This document shows, piece after piece, positions 9,253-18,392 of a stretch of 64,000 nucleotides of DNA. Made by a program: the position numbers and the translations under genes. The DNA lies in the NCBI GenBank assembly GCA_942492115.1, contig CALODL010000033.1, forward strand, positions 186,001 through 250,000, in the 5' to 3' direction. The DNA is from CALODL01 sp942492115. GTDB lineage: Bacteria > Planctomycetota > Phycisphaerae > UBA1845 > CAIVHJ01. Under the pieces are notes generated by a model, which saw nothing but the letters and a program-made list of their open reading frames with translations, ran no database searches and was not told the origin of the DNA. The number at the start of each line of letters is the position of its first letter. Position 1 is the first letter of the stretch.

Positions 9253-11541
9253 ATGGATGGAAAGGGAACCGACATGCGTTCGATCAGACGCGCAAGTTAT
9301 TGCTGCTTGATTGTCGGTCTGCTCAATAGCGTCGTGGCCGGCCAGACGGCACGCTCGTTCCTGTCGCGTGACGGCGAGCAAGCGGCTCAGCCCTCGACGG
9401 GCAACACGACCTTGCAGATGACGTCGGGTGACACCGAGACGATCATGGTCTTCCTCGAGGACCTCGTGGTCGACGGCAGCCAGCTCAATGCCTATCAGGT
9501 CCTCCTGCCCACGGTTCCCGAACCCTTGGCCGGGGCCACAGGCACGATCAATTATATCGATAACGATCCCGGCGGCGGCGGCGGTGATACGGTGGTCATC
9601 GATACGCTGCGTGACGACTGGGTGTTTGCCGACGAGGTCGTGACCCTGGATCCAACGTACAACGAGACGCCGGCTTCCGGATTCATGGGCGTGTTCTACG
9701 CCACGATTCCCGGCCTCGGGCCGGTCACCGACGACTTCGACATCAGCTACATTCTGCAGGCAGACTTCATCGCCTCTGCGGATGCTTGCGGTGATTTCGA
9801 GATGCGTATCCGCATCGGGCCCAAGGCACCACCCCTGTCGGCGTACTTCACGCCATCCGGCACGTCCTTCGGGGACGTTGAATACCAGACGCTGATCATC
9901 ACGGTTGACGGTCCCGCATGCGGGGGCGGCTGTGAAGATCCATGTTCCGACGATGATGTGTGTACAGTCAAGGATGCATGTGACGGCGAAGTCTGTGTGG
10001 GGCAGCCGGTGGATTGCTCCGGTGACGGCGACGAATGCAACGAGGCGTCCTGTGATGCCGCGGGGAACGAAGGTAATTGTGACACGTTGACTCCGGTTGC
10101 CGACGGGACCCCGTGCGGGATCAACGGCATGTGCACCGCCGGCGAGTGTATTGAAGAGCCGGGGTGCGAAGACCCCTGTTCCGATGGCGACGCCTGCACG
10201 ATCAATGACGCATGCGATGGCGATGTGTGTGTCGGTGAGGCTGTTGACTGCTCAGGACAGGGCGACGAATGCAACGACGCTTCGTGCGACGACGGCGGCA
10301 ACGAAGGCAACTGCGATACATTGACGCCGGTGGCCGATGGCACACCTTGTGGAGATGAAGGCATGTGCGTCGCCGGAGTATGTGACGAAGGCGGTGGTGG
10401 CGACAATATGGTCCGCGTATTCATGGCCAAGGATGGCGAGCAGGGTGCTCAACCCAATTCGGGCGCCACCGCAATACAGATGATGGAAGGGACCACTCAG
10501 AAAGTGACGGCATTCTTCGAAGACCTGACCCAGGACAAGGACATTCTCGAAGGGCATCAACTGCTGTTCCCATATACGGCTGAGAAGCTCAATGGAGCGG
10601 TCGGTACCGTCACGTATGTCGATATCGATCCGGGTATCGGCGGTGGCAATTCGATCGTCATCGATACATTGCGCGATGACTGGCTGTTCGCCGAGTCGAT
10701 CGTGGCCACCATGCCGGTGTACAACGAGACGCCGAACGACGGTTTCTTTGGTGTGTTCTACGCCACGGTTCCGGGTCTCGGTATCCCACCGGGCGGAACG
10801 GGCATCCGTTACGTCCTGGAGTTCGATATCGTGGCGTCGGAAGATGCACAAGGTCAGTTCCTCATCAAGTTCCGTCTGGCACCCAAGTCACCGCCGCTCA
10901 GCGCGTTCTTTGCGCCGGGTGGTACGGAGTTCCTGGTCGACGAATACCAGGATCTGATCGTGACTGTCGGTGAGGTCGTGGAGCCGATGTGCCCGGCAGG
11001 TGCTGTGACCTTCGTCGATCCACCAAGCGGTGTCGTCGATGCCCGTCAGCCGCATCCGACCGATGATCCGAATGATCTGCTCGGTATCGATACACTGGTC
11101 GTTGAGGCGCCCGAAGGTGCTGCGGAGTCATGCTGGTCGCTGTGTGAAAATGGGACCGGCGGCCTGGGTGACAACGCGATCGATAGCGTGGTGGCCGACG
11201 GCACGACTTACACGATCTCGCTGGTTCGCCCGATTACGGCTGGCGAATTGACGACCGTCATCTACACCGACGATACGATGGCGGACACCGTGGGCAGTTT
11301 CGTGTCCCACCCCGCCAACGTGAACGCTGACAATGTCTCAGCTCCGCTCGATATCATCGAGCTGGTCGATATCCTAAATGGTGTTGCCGACCCGGCTTTT
11401 GGCGATTTCAGCTCGGACATCGACCACAGCGGAACGACAGCTCCGCTCGATATTCTGGCCTTGATCGATCTGCTGAACGGGGCCGATGCGCAGGAAGTGT
11501 GGAATAATTACGAGGTGCCCGCTGGCCCATGTGACCCGTAG
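9253..11541 (+). CDS. Secreted protein with duplicated beta-module, Cys-rich repeats and dockerin-like C-terminus (family member 3)
   Basis: 762 residues. ATG follows GAGGGAGG at a good distance, and residues 1-30 form a signal peptide (YCCLIVGLLNSVVAG). Module A occurs twice (34-219 and 387-573), sharing IDTLRDDW, YNETP, GVFYAT and the PPLSA-F segment. Between the copies lie two ~75-residue Cys-rich repeats (226-300, 304-378), each with CEDPCSD and LTPVADGTPCG. The C-terminal module (579-762) carries CWSLCE and two dockerin-like Ca loops (689-710 and 722-743) with helices ending DILNG and DLLNG. Module A has the look of a cohesin-like beta sandwich, but this is inference. It is followed by a strong terminator. 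Closest relative is the next gene, a tandem duplicate. Confidence 0.85.
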   Translation: MDGKGTDMRSIRRASYCCLIVGLLNSVVAGQTARSFLSRDGEQAAQPSTGNTTLQMTSGDTETIMVFLEDLVVDGSQLNAYQVLLPTVPEPLAGATGTINYIDNDPGGGGGDTVVIDTLRDDWVFADEVVTLDPTYNETPASGFMGVFYATIPGLGPVTDDFDISYILQADFIASADACGDFEMRIRIGPKAPPLSAYFTPSGTSFGDVEYQTLIITVDGPACGGGCEDPCSDDDVCTVKDACDGEVCVGQPVDCSGDGDECNEASCDAAGNEGNCDTLTPVADGTPCGINGMCTAGECIEEPGCEDPCSDGDACTINDACDGDVCVGEAVDCSGQGDECNDASCDDGGNEGNCDTLTPVADGTPCGDEGMCVAGVCDEGGGGDNMVRVFMAKDGEQGAQPNSGATAIQMMEGTTQKVTAFFEDLTQDKDILEGHQLLFPYTAEKLNGAVGTVTYVDIDPGIGGGNSIVIDTLRDDWLFAESIVATMPVYNETPNDGFFGVFYATVPGLGIPPGGTGIRYVLEFDIVASEDAQGQFLIKFRLAPKSPPLSAFFAPGGTEFLVDEYQDLIVTVGEVVEPMCPAGAVTFVDPPSGVVDARQPHPTDDPNDLLGIDTLVVEAPEGAAESCWSLCENGTGGLGDNAIDSVVADGTTYTISLVRPITAGELTTVIYTDDTMADTVGSFVSHPANVNADNVSAPLDIIELVDILNGVADPAFGDFSSDIDHSGTTAPLDILALIDLLNGADAQEVWNNYEVPAGPCDP

Positions 11542-11561
11542 GGCGTTTCCGTTAAACTATG

Positions 11562-11597
11562 GCCCTCCGCGGCGAACGGCCGCGGAGGGCTTTTTTC
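11562..11597 (+). terminator. Rho-independent terminator after secreted protein 3
   Basis: A perfect 11-bp GC-rich stem (11562-11572 with 11580-11590), a 7-base loop and six Ts at 11591-11596. It lies 20 bases after the stop codon. Confidence 0.92.
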
Positions 11598-11702
11598 TTG
11601 GTTGCCGACACTCCGTGCGGCTCGGGTGGTGCACTGACAGCTCACACCCCCTGGACCGATCGCGGCGCTACTGCAGAGAATCCTAGAGGGAGGACGCGAG
11701 AG

Positions 11703-14118
11703 ATGGACGGAAAGGGACTCGATAGGCGCGCGCTGCGTTGCGCCGGATTGTGTTGTGTTGTGATCGGGCTGCTGCACGCGGCGGCCAGCGCACAGGACGG
11801 GCGGGCGTTCATGTCCCGTGATGGTGAGCAGGGTGACCAACCCGCTACTGGAAACACGGCCATGACGATGGAGTCAGGCGAGACGGCAACCATCTCGTTT
11901 GTTCTTCGAGGCGTTCAGTACCAATCCACTCAATGCCTATCAGCTCCTGCTGCCGATGGCGCCCGAGCCGATGGATGGCGCGACCGGGTCGATCGACTAC
12001 ATCGACAACAATCCCGGAGCTCCCGGTGGTGATACGGTCGTCATCGATACCTTGCGCGATGACTGGTTGTTCGCCAACGAACCCGTTGTGCTGTCCATCA
12101 CCTACAACGAGACGGCAGGACAGGGTTTCTTCGGTGTGTTCTACGCGACGATTCCGGGCACTGGCATCGATGCCTCCGCCTTGGGGATCGCGTATACACT
12201 CGAGGCTCAGTTTACGGCGTCCGCCGACGCGTGCGGTGATTTCGAGGCCCGCATACGACTGGCACCCAAGGCACCTCCGTTGTCGGCGTTCTTCAACGCG
12301 CTGGGGCAGTCGTTTGGTGTAGTCGAGTACCAGAACCTCATCATCACGGTCGACGGCCCCAGTTGCGGTGCCGGGTGCACCGACCCGTGTTCTGACGACG
12401 ATGTGTGCACGGTCGATGATGCCTGTGAGGGCGATGTGTGTGTCGGCGTTCCGGTGGATTGCTCCAAGTCGGGCGACGAGTGCAATGTTGCGACATGTGA
12501 CGCGGCTGGCGAGGACGGCAACTGTGCCACGCTGACACCGGTCGAGGACGGAACCGCCTGCGGCGTCGCCGGCCAGTGTATGGCCGGCGTTTGCGAAGAG
12601 CCCGGGTGCGAAGATCCGTGTGATGATGGCGATGCCTGTACCCTAGACGATGCGTGCGAAGATGACGTGTGCGTCGGGACCCCGGTCGATTGCTCCGGCG
12701 CTGGCGACGAGTGCAACGTCGCATCCTGCGATGGCGCAGGGGCCGATGGGAACTGTGACACCCTCACCCCCGTGGCGGATGGCACCAAGTGTGGCGACGC
12801 CGGTCTGTGCATGAGCGGGGTGTGTGAGGAGCAGGGCGAGTGCCAGAAGGATGGCGAGTGCGACGACGCGAACGAGTGCACCACGGACACGTGTACGGAT
12901 ATGGTCTGCTCCAATGACCCCGTGGAGGACGGCACGGCCTGTGGGGCCGGCGGGACCTGTCAGGGCGGGGCGTGCGTCATCGTTGGAGACAACGATACGC
13001 GCGTATTCATGGCGGTCGACGGCGAGCAGGCCTCGGAACCGACCTTCGGTGCGACGTCCATCACCATGGATCCCGGGGCGACTCAGCGTGTGATGGTGTT
13101 CTTCGAGGACATCACCGACGACGCCGACGTGCTCGAGGGGTATCAGGTGCTGATGCCCTATGCTCCAGTCGCCCAGGCCGGAGCGTCGGGAACAGTGGAC
13201 TACGTCGATGTCGATCCGGGCGAGCCGGGCGGCAATTCAGTGTTCATCGATACACTGCGTGACGATTGGGTGTTCGACGCATCACCCGTCGCGACCCTGC
13301 CGGTCTACAACGAGACACCTGGCGAGGGCTTCTTCGGTGTGTTCTACGCTGCGGTGCCCAGCCTCGGAATCGAGCCGGGCGGCGCTGGCATCCTCTACGT
13401 TTTCGAATTCGAATACACGGCCTCAGGCGATGCCAATGGCGACTTCCTGGTCAAGTTCCGTTTGGCGCCGAAGAATGCACCGCTGAGTGCGTTCTTCAGA
13501 CCGATGGGGACCGAATTCGAGATCGACGAGTTTCAAGACTTGATCATCACGGTCGAAGGCAAGGGAGGCGATTTGTGTCCCGTGGGCGATGTCGAGTTCA
13601 CCGACCCGCCGAACGGTGTTGTCGACGCCCGCCAGCCCAACCCGACGGATGATGCCAATATTCTGTTGGGCATCGAGACCCTGGTGGTGACTGCGCCGAG
13701 CGGTGCAGACATGACTTGCTGGTCACTGTGCGAAAACGCCGGCGACCCTGCCAACAGCATTACCGCCGTTAGCGAAGACATGGGCGTGTACACGATCACA
13801 CTGGCCCGTCCGATTACGCCTGGCGAATTGACGACCGTGACGTACACCGATGATGACGGTGGGCAAACGGTGGGGAGCTTCATTGCGCATCCGGCCAACG
13901 TCAATGGCGACGATGTCTCGACCGCGGGTGATATTCTGGCCTTGATCGATGTCATCAATGGTGTGACCGAAGCAGCTTATGGCACCTTCAGCAGCGACAT
14001 CGACCACAGCGGTAAGGCGTCTGCAGAGGACGTGCTGGCGCTGATCGAGTTGCTTGACGGTATCGATGCTCAGGAAGTGTGGCTGAACTCCGTGGTTCCG
14101 GCCGGTCCGTGTGACTGA
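11703..14118 (+). CDS. Secreted protein, tandem duplicate of member 3, interrupted by a frameshift (family member 4)
   Basis: The signal peptide and first module residues are read from ATG 11703 (after GAGGGAGG; MDGKG as in member 3) up to about 11,897; the remainder continues in the +1 frame from about 11,899 to the stop at 14118. By comparison with member 3, one extra base lies in TTTG at 11898-11901; removing it gives a continuous protein of about 805 residues. As sequenced, translation from 11703 would stop at 12032. Parts: module A copy 1, two full Cys-rich repeats plus a third, shorter one (ECQKDGEC...), module A copy 2 (IDTLRDDWVF), and the C-terminal module with CWSLCE and two dockerin-like loops (NVNGDD, DIDHSG). 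The shift may be a sequencing error, a recent null mutation or, least likely, programmed. Without it the product would be exported like its neighbours. Confidence 0.8.
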
Positions 14119-14141
14119 TCGGATCGACGTTCCCAATGGTC

Positions 14142-14179
14142 GGCCCCTCGCAGCCTCGAGCTGCGGGGGGCCTTTTTTC
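14142..14179 (+). terminator. Rho-independent terminator after secreted protein 4
   Basis: A 12-bp stem (14142-14153 with 14161-14172, one G-T pair), a 7-base loop and six Ts at 14173-14178. Its layout, including the CTTGG just after the T-tract, matches the terminator at 11562, consistent with duplication of the whole gene unit. Confidence 0.92.
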
Positions 14180-14258
14180 TTGGCTCCAATGCGCATACCA
14201 TCATGGGCCCTAAACTGAGGGGGCGTGCCATGGTGGCCGCCCAGGGATTGAGGAGCCC

Positions 14259-15221
14259 ATGATCGAACACCCCGTTGTCGGCCTGGATCTTGGTGGGACC
14301 CAGATCAAAGGGCTGCTGCTCGATGATGCGGGGAAGGTCCATGCCCGTGCAACCTGGCCGTCCGAGGCCGATCAGGGCTCGGATCACGGCATTGCCCGGA
14401 TGAGCCAGCTGGTGCGCCATCTGGTTGCCGAGGTCGATCTGAGCGTCGACCACCTCGCGGGGGTCGGCGTCGGCACGCCCGGGCCGTTGGAGCTGACCGG
14501 TGGCCGGATCATCCGGACGGCCAATTTACCCGGATGGACCAACGTCCCGCTGCGCGATTTGCTGGCACAGCAGCTCGGGACGTCGGTCGTCATGCTCAAC
14601 GACGCCAGTGCTGCAGCCTACGGTGAGTACTGGCTGGGTGCAGGACAGGGCGTCGAAGACCTCGCGCTGCTGACCCTCGGCACGGGCGTGGGGGGCGGGG
14701 TCATTTCGAGTGGGCAAGTCATCGTGGGCCATTTCGACAATGCGGCCGAGCTGGGGCATGTCATTTTCATGCCCGGTGGCCGTGCCTGCCGCTGCGGGCA
14801 GCGCGGTTGCGTGGAGGCATACGCTGGACGGCAGGGCATCCTCGATGAGATCCGATTACGGCTGTCGAACGGTTCGACTTCTCTACTTTCAAGCAAGATC
14901 GATGATCTCGATGTCGCCGATGTGGTGGCGGCAGTCGAAGCGGGCGACGCCATCGCGGAGGCCGTGTGGGATGAGGCCTGTCGAGCCGTTGCAATCGCCT
15001 GTGTCAATCTCCAACATACATTCAATCCACAACGCATCCTGCTGGGTGGAGGTGTAGCCGGTGCCCGTGCGACCTTGCTGGACCGCGTGATCGCATGTTT
15101 TCGGGAGAACACCTGGACTCTGGCGGCCGATGCCCCGGAAATCATTCTCGCCCAACTCGGCAACGACGCCGGCGCGACCGGCGCGGCCGGGTGGTTCCTG
15201 CATACCCATGCCCGCACCTGA
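14259..15221 (+). CDS. glk: ROK-family sugar kinase (probable glucokinase)
   Basis: 320 residues, the typical ROK length. It uses ATP to phosphorylate a hexose, most likely glucose, at O6, feeding glycolysis. The N-terminal phosphate-binding loop is DLGGTQIKG (10-18); the LNDASAAAYGEY segment contributes the catalytic Asp; LGTGVGGG is the second phosphate loop; the ROK zinc motif is C177-R-C179-G-Q-R-G-C184, preceded by ELGH. ATG follows GAGGAG. The frame overlaps the next gene's ATG (15208) by 14 bases, so the two are probably co-transcribed and translationally coupled. ROK proteins also include fructokinases, ManNAc kinases and repressors; there is no N-terminal HTH, so a kinase is favoured, but glucose specificity is inference. 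Confidence 0.85.
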   Translation: MIEHPVVGLDLGGTQIKGLLLDDAGKVHARATWPSEADQGSDHGIARMSQLVRHLVAEVDLSVDHLAGVGVGTPGPLELTGGRIIRTANLPGWTNVPLRDLLAQQLGTSVVMLNDASAAAYGEYWLGAGQGVEDLALLTLGTGVGGGVISSGQVIVGHFDNAAELGHVIFMPGGRACRCGQRGCVEAYAGRQGILDEIRLRLSNGSTSLLSSKIDDLDVADVVAAVEAGDAIAEAVWDEACRAVAIACVNLQHTFNPQRILLGGGVAGARATLLDRVIACFRENTWTLAADAPEIILAQLGNDAGATGAAGWFLHTHART

Positions 15222-17346
15222 AGGCCATACCAGCCGGTCAGCGGCGCCGTGGATCGGTGGTGTATGCATCATCATCTGTGGACTCGTCGCTTATTCTTCA
15301 AGCCTGCACGGTGAGTTCGTGTTCGACGACATCACGTCGATCGTGAAGAACGAGCATATCCGTGCACTGTGGCCACCTGCGTATCTGACCGCGCCTGAGG
15401 GCGTGACGGTCAGCGGACGCCCTGTCGTGTCGTTGACCCTGGCACTCAATTATGCACTCGCCGGTGGACTCGATGTCTTCGGGTATCACCTGTTCAATGT
15501 CCTCGCACACATCGCCACTGCCGTGGTGATGTGTCGCCTGCTCGCTGCGGTTTTCGGGCGACTCGGTGATGCGGTGCGCGTGGCGGAAGGGTGGGCACTC
15601 GCGGCGGCGGCGGTGTGGGTTGTACATCCACTGTGCACCGACGCCGTCAACCAGGTCGTCTACCGCACAGAAGTGCTCATGAGTCTCTGTTATGTGCTGA
15701 CGTTGTGGTGCACGGTGCGCGGCGCATCCTCGACGTCTCGTTCAAGATCATGGTATGTCCTGGCCGTCGTCAGTTGCGGCGTGGGTATGGGCTGCAAGCA
15801 GAATATGGTCTCGGCGCCGCTGGCTGTCCTGCTCCTCGATCGCATCCTGCTCAGCGGGTCCTTCAGCGAAGCCGTACGTCAGCGCAGCGGTTTGTATATC
15901 GGATTGCTCGCGACGTACGGAATCCTCTTTGCCAGCATGTGGGCCGGCCGGCCGCCCGAGACCGTCGTGGGTTTCGGCATCGAGAAACTACCGGCTCCAC
16001 ACTACTGGATGACCCAGTGTGGTGTGTTGCTCCACTACCTGCGTCTGGCCGTGGTGCCCGTTCCCCTGGTGATGGACTACCAGGATTGGCCCGTGGCGAC
16101 ATCGTTCAGTGCCGCTGCCGGTGCCATCCTGACCGTTGGCGCACTCCTGTGCGGGATCGCGCTGCTTTGGCGACATAGACCGTTGATCGGCTGGCTGTTG
16201 ACTGTCGCGCTGTTCATTCTGGCGCCAACGAGTCTGATCCCCAACATTGGTGACATCTGCGGCGAACATCGCATGTACCTGCCCGTCGCAGCCATCGTCA
16301 TCCTTGCCGTATGGCTCTGGCGACGATTGGTCGGGTGGCTCAGGCCACATGTGGCTTCAGCTGCGGTCCAGGGCTTGTCCGCCGCGGTGGTGATCGTCGT
16401 GGTCGTGTTGGGTTGGCATACCTGGCAGCGAGGTCTTGACTATCGTACGGCACTGAGCGCCTGGGCCGATGTTGTCGACAAGCGGCCGACCAATCCGACG
16501 GCACGCATCAACCTCGGGGCGTTGTTGCGCGAAGCGGGACGCTTCGATGAGGCACAGCAGCAACTCGAAGCGGGTCTCGGTCTGCATCCCCGATCGTTCG
16601 AGGGCCACTATAACCTGGGGCAGGTCCAACGTGATCTGAACGACTTGCCGTCCGCGCACAGGCACATGCGTGCGGCCGTCGAACTGCGCCCGTCGTCCTA
16701 TGAGGCACACGTGGCTCTGGCCGAGGTCCTGCACGAGCTGGGCGATGAGGCCGGGGCATTCGATCACATCGATGCCGCTCGGCGATTGCAGCCCGATGCG
16801 CTCATCCTGTGTCAGCAGCTGGATAACTGGGCCATGTACGATCAGGGTCTCGCATGCATGGAGGATGCGGTCGATCGAAGTCCAGATCTGATCAAGAAAC
16901 TGATCGACCGCAGCCAGGCGTTGCTCACGATCGGCCAGGTGCAGCCTGCTCTGGCCGGATGTCGGGCAGTCCTGCGGCGCGCACCCGATGATGACGCGTT
17001 CCGTTCACAGTACGCCCGGTTGCTCCTGCAGGCCGCCGAATTCGACATGGCGCTGGTGCAGTATGATTTTCTGCTCGAGAGGAACGCGAAGTCCATGAGC
17101 GCGTGGGCTAACGGTGCCCAGGCACTCAGATATCTCGGGCGCAATACCGAGGCCGCCGAGCGGCTGAAGCGGGCACTCGCAATCGACCATGACCAGCCGC
17201 GGCTGCACTACGAGTTGGCCCTGATCCTCGTGGATCTCGGGCAGCGTGCAGACGCCATGACCCACCTCCGTCAGGCCCTCGACCTGCAACCTGACCTCGT
17301 GGCTGCACAGGCCAAGCTGACTGAGCTGGAGCAACAGGGCGACTGA
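15208..17346 (+). CDS. TMTC-like GT-C membrane glycosyltransferase with C-terminal TPRs
   Basis: 712 residues from ATG 15208 (the frame is open further upstream inside glk, but this start opens a proper N-terminal membrane segment). About ten hydrophobic segments fill residues 15-410. The first loop holds FVFDDITSIVKN with Asp40-Asp41, the acidic pair expected of GT-C enzymes and very like the start of TMTC/DUF1736 proteins. From about 426 to the end runs a series of TPR repeats (e.g. NPTARINLGALLREAGRFDE). The family transfers mannose from a polyprenyl-phosphate donor to secreted proteins in eukaryotes; in bacteria the acceptor is generally unknown. It overlaps glk and ends 4 bases from a convergent lipoprotein gene. 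Specificity and acceptor are inference. It could also be a membrane TPR protein without activity. Confidence 0.75.
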   Translation: MPAPEGHTSRSAAPWIGGVCIIICGLVAYSSSLHGEFVFDDITSIVKNEHIRALWPPAYLTAPEGVTVSGRPVVSLTLALNYALAGGLDVFGYHLFNVLAHIATAVVMCRLLAAVFGRLGDAVRVAEGWALAAAAVWVVHPLCTDAVNQVVYRTEVLMSLCYVLTLWCTVRGASSTSRSRSWYVLAVVSCGVGMGCKQNMVSAPLAVLLLDRILLSGSFSEAVRQRSGLYIGLLATYGILFASMWAGRPPETVVGFGIEKLPAPHYWMTQCGVLLHYLRLAVVPVPLVMDYQDWPVATSFSAAAGAILTVGALLCGIALLWRHRPLIGWLLTVALFILAPTSLIPNIGDICGEHRMYLPVAAIVILAVWLWRRLVGWLRPHVASAAVQGLSAAVVIVVVVLGWHTWQRGLDYRTALSAWADVVDKRPTNPTARINLGALLREAGRFDEAQQQLEAGLGLHPRSFEGHYNLGQVQRDLNDLPSAHRHMRAAVELRPSSYEAHVALAEVLHELGDEAGAFDHIDAARRLQPDALILCQQLDNWAMYDQGLACMEDAVDRSPDLIKKLIDRSQALLTIGQVQPALAGCRAVLRRAPDDDAFRSQYARLLLQAAEFDMALVQYDFLLERNAKSMSAWANGAQALRYLGRNTEAAERLKRALAIDHDQPRLHYELALILVDLGQRADAMTHLRQALDLQPDLVAAQAKLTELEQQGD

Positions 17347-17350
17347 AGAC

Positions 17351-17824
17351 TCAATTGGTCTGAGGGGGAGCCGCTTCGGTCGCTCGATCATCCGGGGGCG
17401 TGTGGATCAGGATCGTGCGATCGCGGAGCGCCCGCGCCCGGTCGATCAGTGCGTTTTCGTCGACCGGCTGGGCCTCCACGAGAGTGATGGTCGGGGTTTC
17501 GTGGTGATCGAGGACTTCCCACGGCCACACCAATTCCGCAAAGAGGTCGATGGGAAACCGCTGGTACAGCGGTGGGTCTATATGGACATTCGTCAGGACT
17601 GGCTCGAAGCCGTCCATGCGATAGATTACGTCATAATGACCATACCAGGTGAATTCCACCGTAGCAGGTGTCCGGCCGATGTCGCGGTCGTTGAGCATCA
17701 CGCGGGCTCCAGCTGGTTCCGTGGTGAATCGCATGGTCCGTCTGACGCAGCCTGAGACACAGCTGACGTATGTCAGAGTGGCCAGCAGGAACAGGAGTCG
17801 GCGGTTGTGTCGAGTGATGTTCAA
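17351..17824 (-). CDS. PEGA-domain lipoprotein
   Basis: 157 residues if it starts at TTG 17824-17822, which overlaps the TGA of the preceding phosphodiesterase (TTGA), suggesting translational coupling; no in-frame ATG precedes the signal sequence sensibly. The N-terminus has basic residues, a hydrophobic run LLFLLATLTYV and a lipobox ending CVSGC. Next comes a PEGA-like segment (TTEPAGARVMLNDRDIGRTP), a short beta domain often found in surface or envelope proteins, then a Pro-rich tail. The product should be a lipid-anchored periplasmic or outer-membrane protein. The specific role is unknown. It is last in a minus-strand gene group. Confidence 0.72.
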   Translation of the reverse strand: MNITRHNRRLLFLLATLTYVSCVSGCVRRTMRFTTEPAGARVMLNDRDIGRTPATVEFTWYGHYDVIYRMDGFEPVLTNVHIDPPLYQRFPIDLFAELVWPWEVLDHHETPTITLVEAQPVDENALIDRARALRDRTILIHTPPDDRATEAAPPQTN

Positions 17825-18303
17825 CGGTGATTGAGCTCCACGATGTCGGCGCTGAGCAGATCGGTGTCGAGGATGGCCACCGTACAACGCTCGCTGACCC
17901 AGCCGCAGCATTCGCCGGGGTTGAGAAAGAGGGTGCGACCCTCTGTACTGTTGACGACCTCGTGTGTGTGTCCCGTAATGACCACGTCTGCCCTGGCGAT
18001 GTCTTCGCCACTGCACCAGTCGATAAAATGATGAACCAGAATGCGGCGCCCAGCCATGTTCAGATTGAGCGGTCCGCTCTTGATTTGAGGCAGCGTCTCC
18101 CGCAGGCCACGACGCTCGCCGTCGTTGTTGCCGTACACCACATAGATCGGGCCTCGATAGGCCAGGAGTTTGCGCGCGGCGAAAGGTGCGATGAGGTCGC
18201 CAGCGTGAATGATCGCCTGGACGTCACGACGAATGAACAGATCGATCGCGCGTTGGATCAGTGGAACGCGGTCGTGGGTGTCGGCCATGACGCCTATGCG
18301 CAT
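17821..18303 (-). CDS. YfcE/MJ0936-type metallophosphoesterase
   Basis: 160 residues, the usual length for this compact calcineurin-like family. All metal motifs are present: D8-T-H10, HAGD (33-36), GNND (58-61), HH at 91-92 and GHTH (111-114). Such enzymes hydrolyse phosphodiesters with Mn or Ni, often bis-p-nitrophenyl phosphate in vitro; natural substrates are usually unknown. ATG start. It lies 89 bases from the lipoprotein upstream on the same strand and overlaps the PEGA lipoprotein downstream by four bases. Cytoplasmic, without a signal sequence. Confidence 0.85.
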   Translation of the reverse strand: MRIGVMADTHDRVPLIQRAIDLFIRRDVQAIIHAGDLIAPFAARKLLAYRGPIYVVYGNNDGERRGLRETLPQIKSGPLNLNMAGRRILVHHFIDWCSGEDIARADVVITGHTHEVVNSTEGRTLFLNPGECCGWVSERCTVAILDTDLLSADIVELNHR

Positions 18304-18392
18304 GCAGTGGACCTCCGGCGAATGTTATATAGGGAAGGGTCTCGCGCATCAATCGCAAAGGATGAGTCGAGGAGAGTTCCTGACATGATCGA

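Noticed and set aside
11559..12032. Independent 157-codon gene ahead of secreted protein 4
   Set aside because: Its start is the signal peptide of secreted protein 4 read before the frameshift; after 11,900 the frame is nonsense.
3490..14118. Cellulosome scaffold/enzyme locus, because of dockerin-like modules
   Set aside because: No catalytic glycosidase domains in the four proteins and no classic cohesin that I can confirm; such C-terminal dockerin-like modules are general in planctomycetes.
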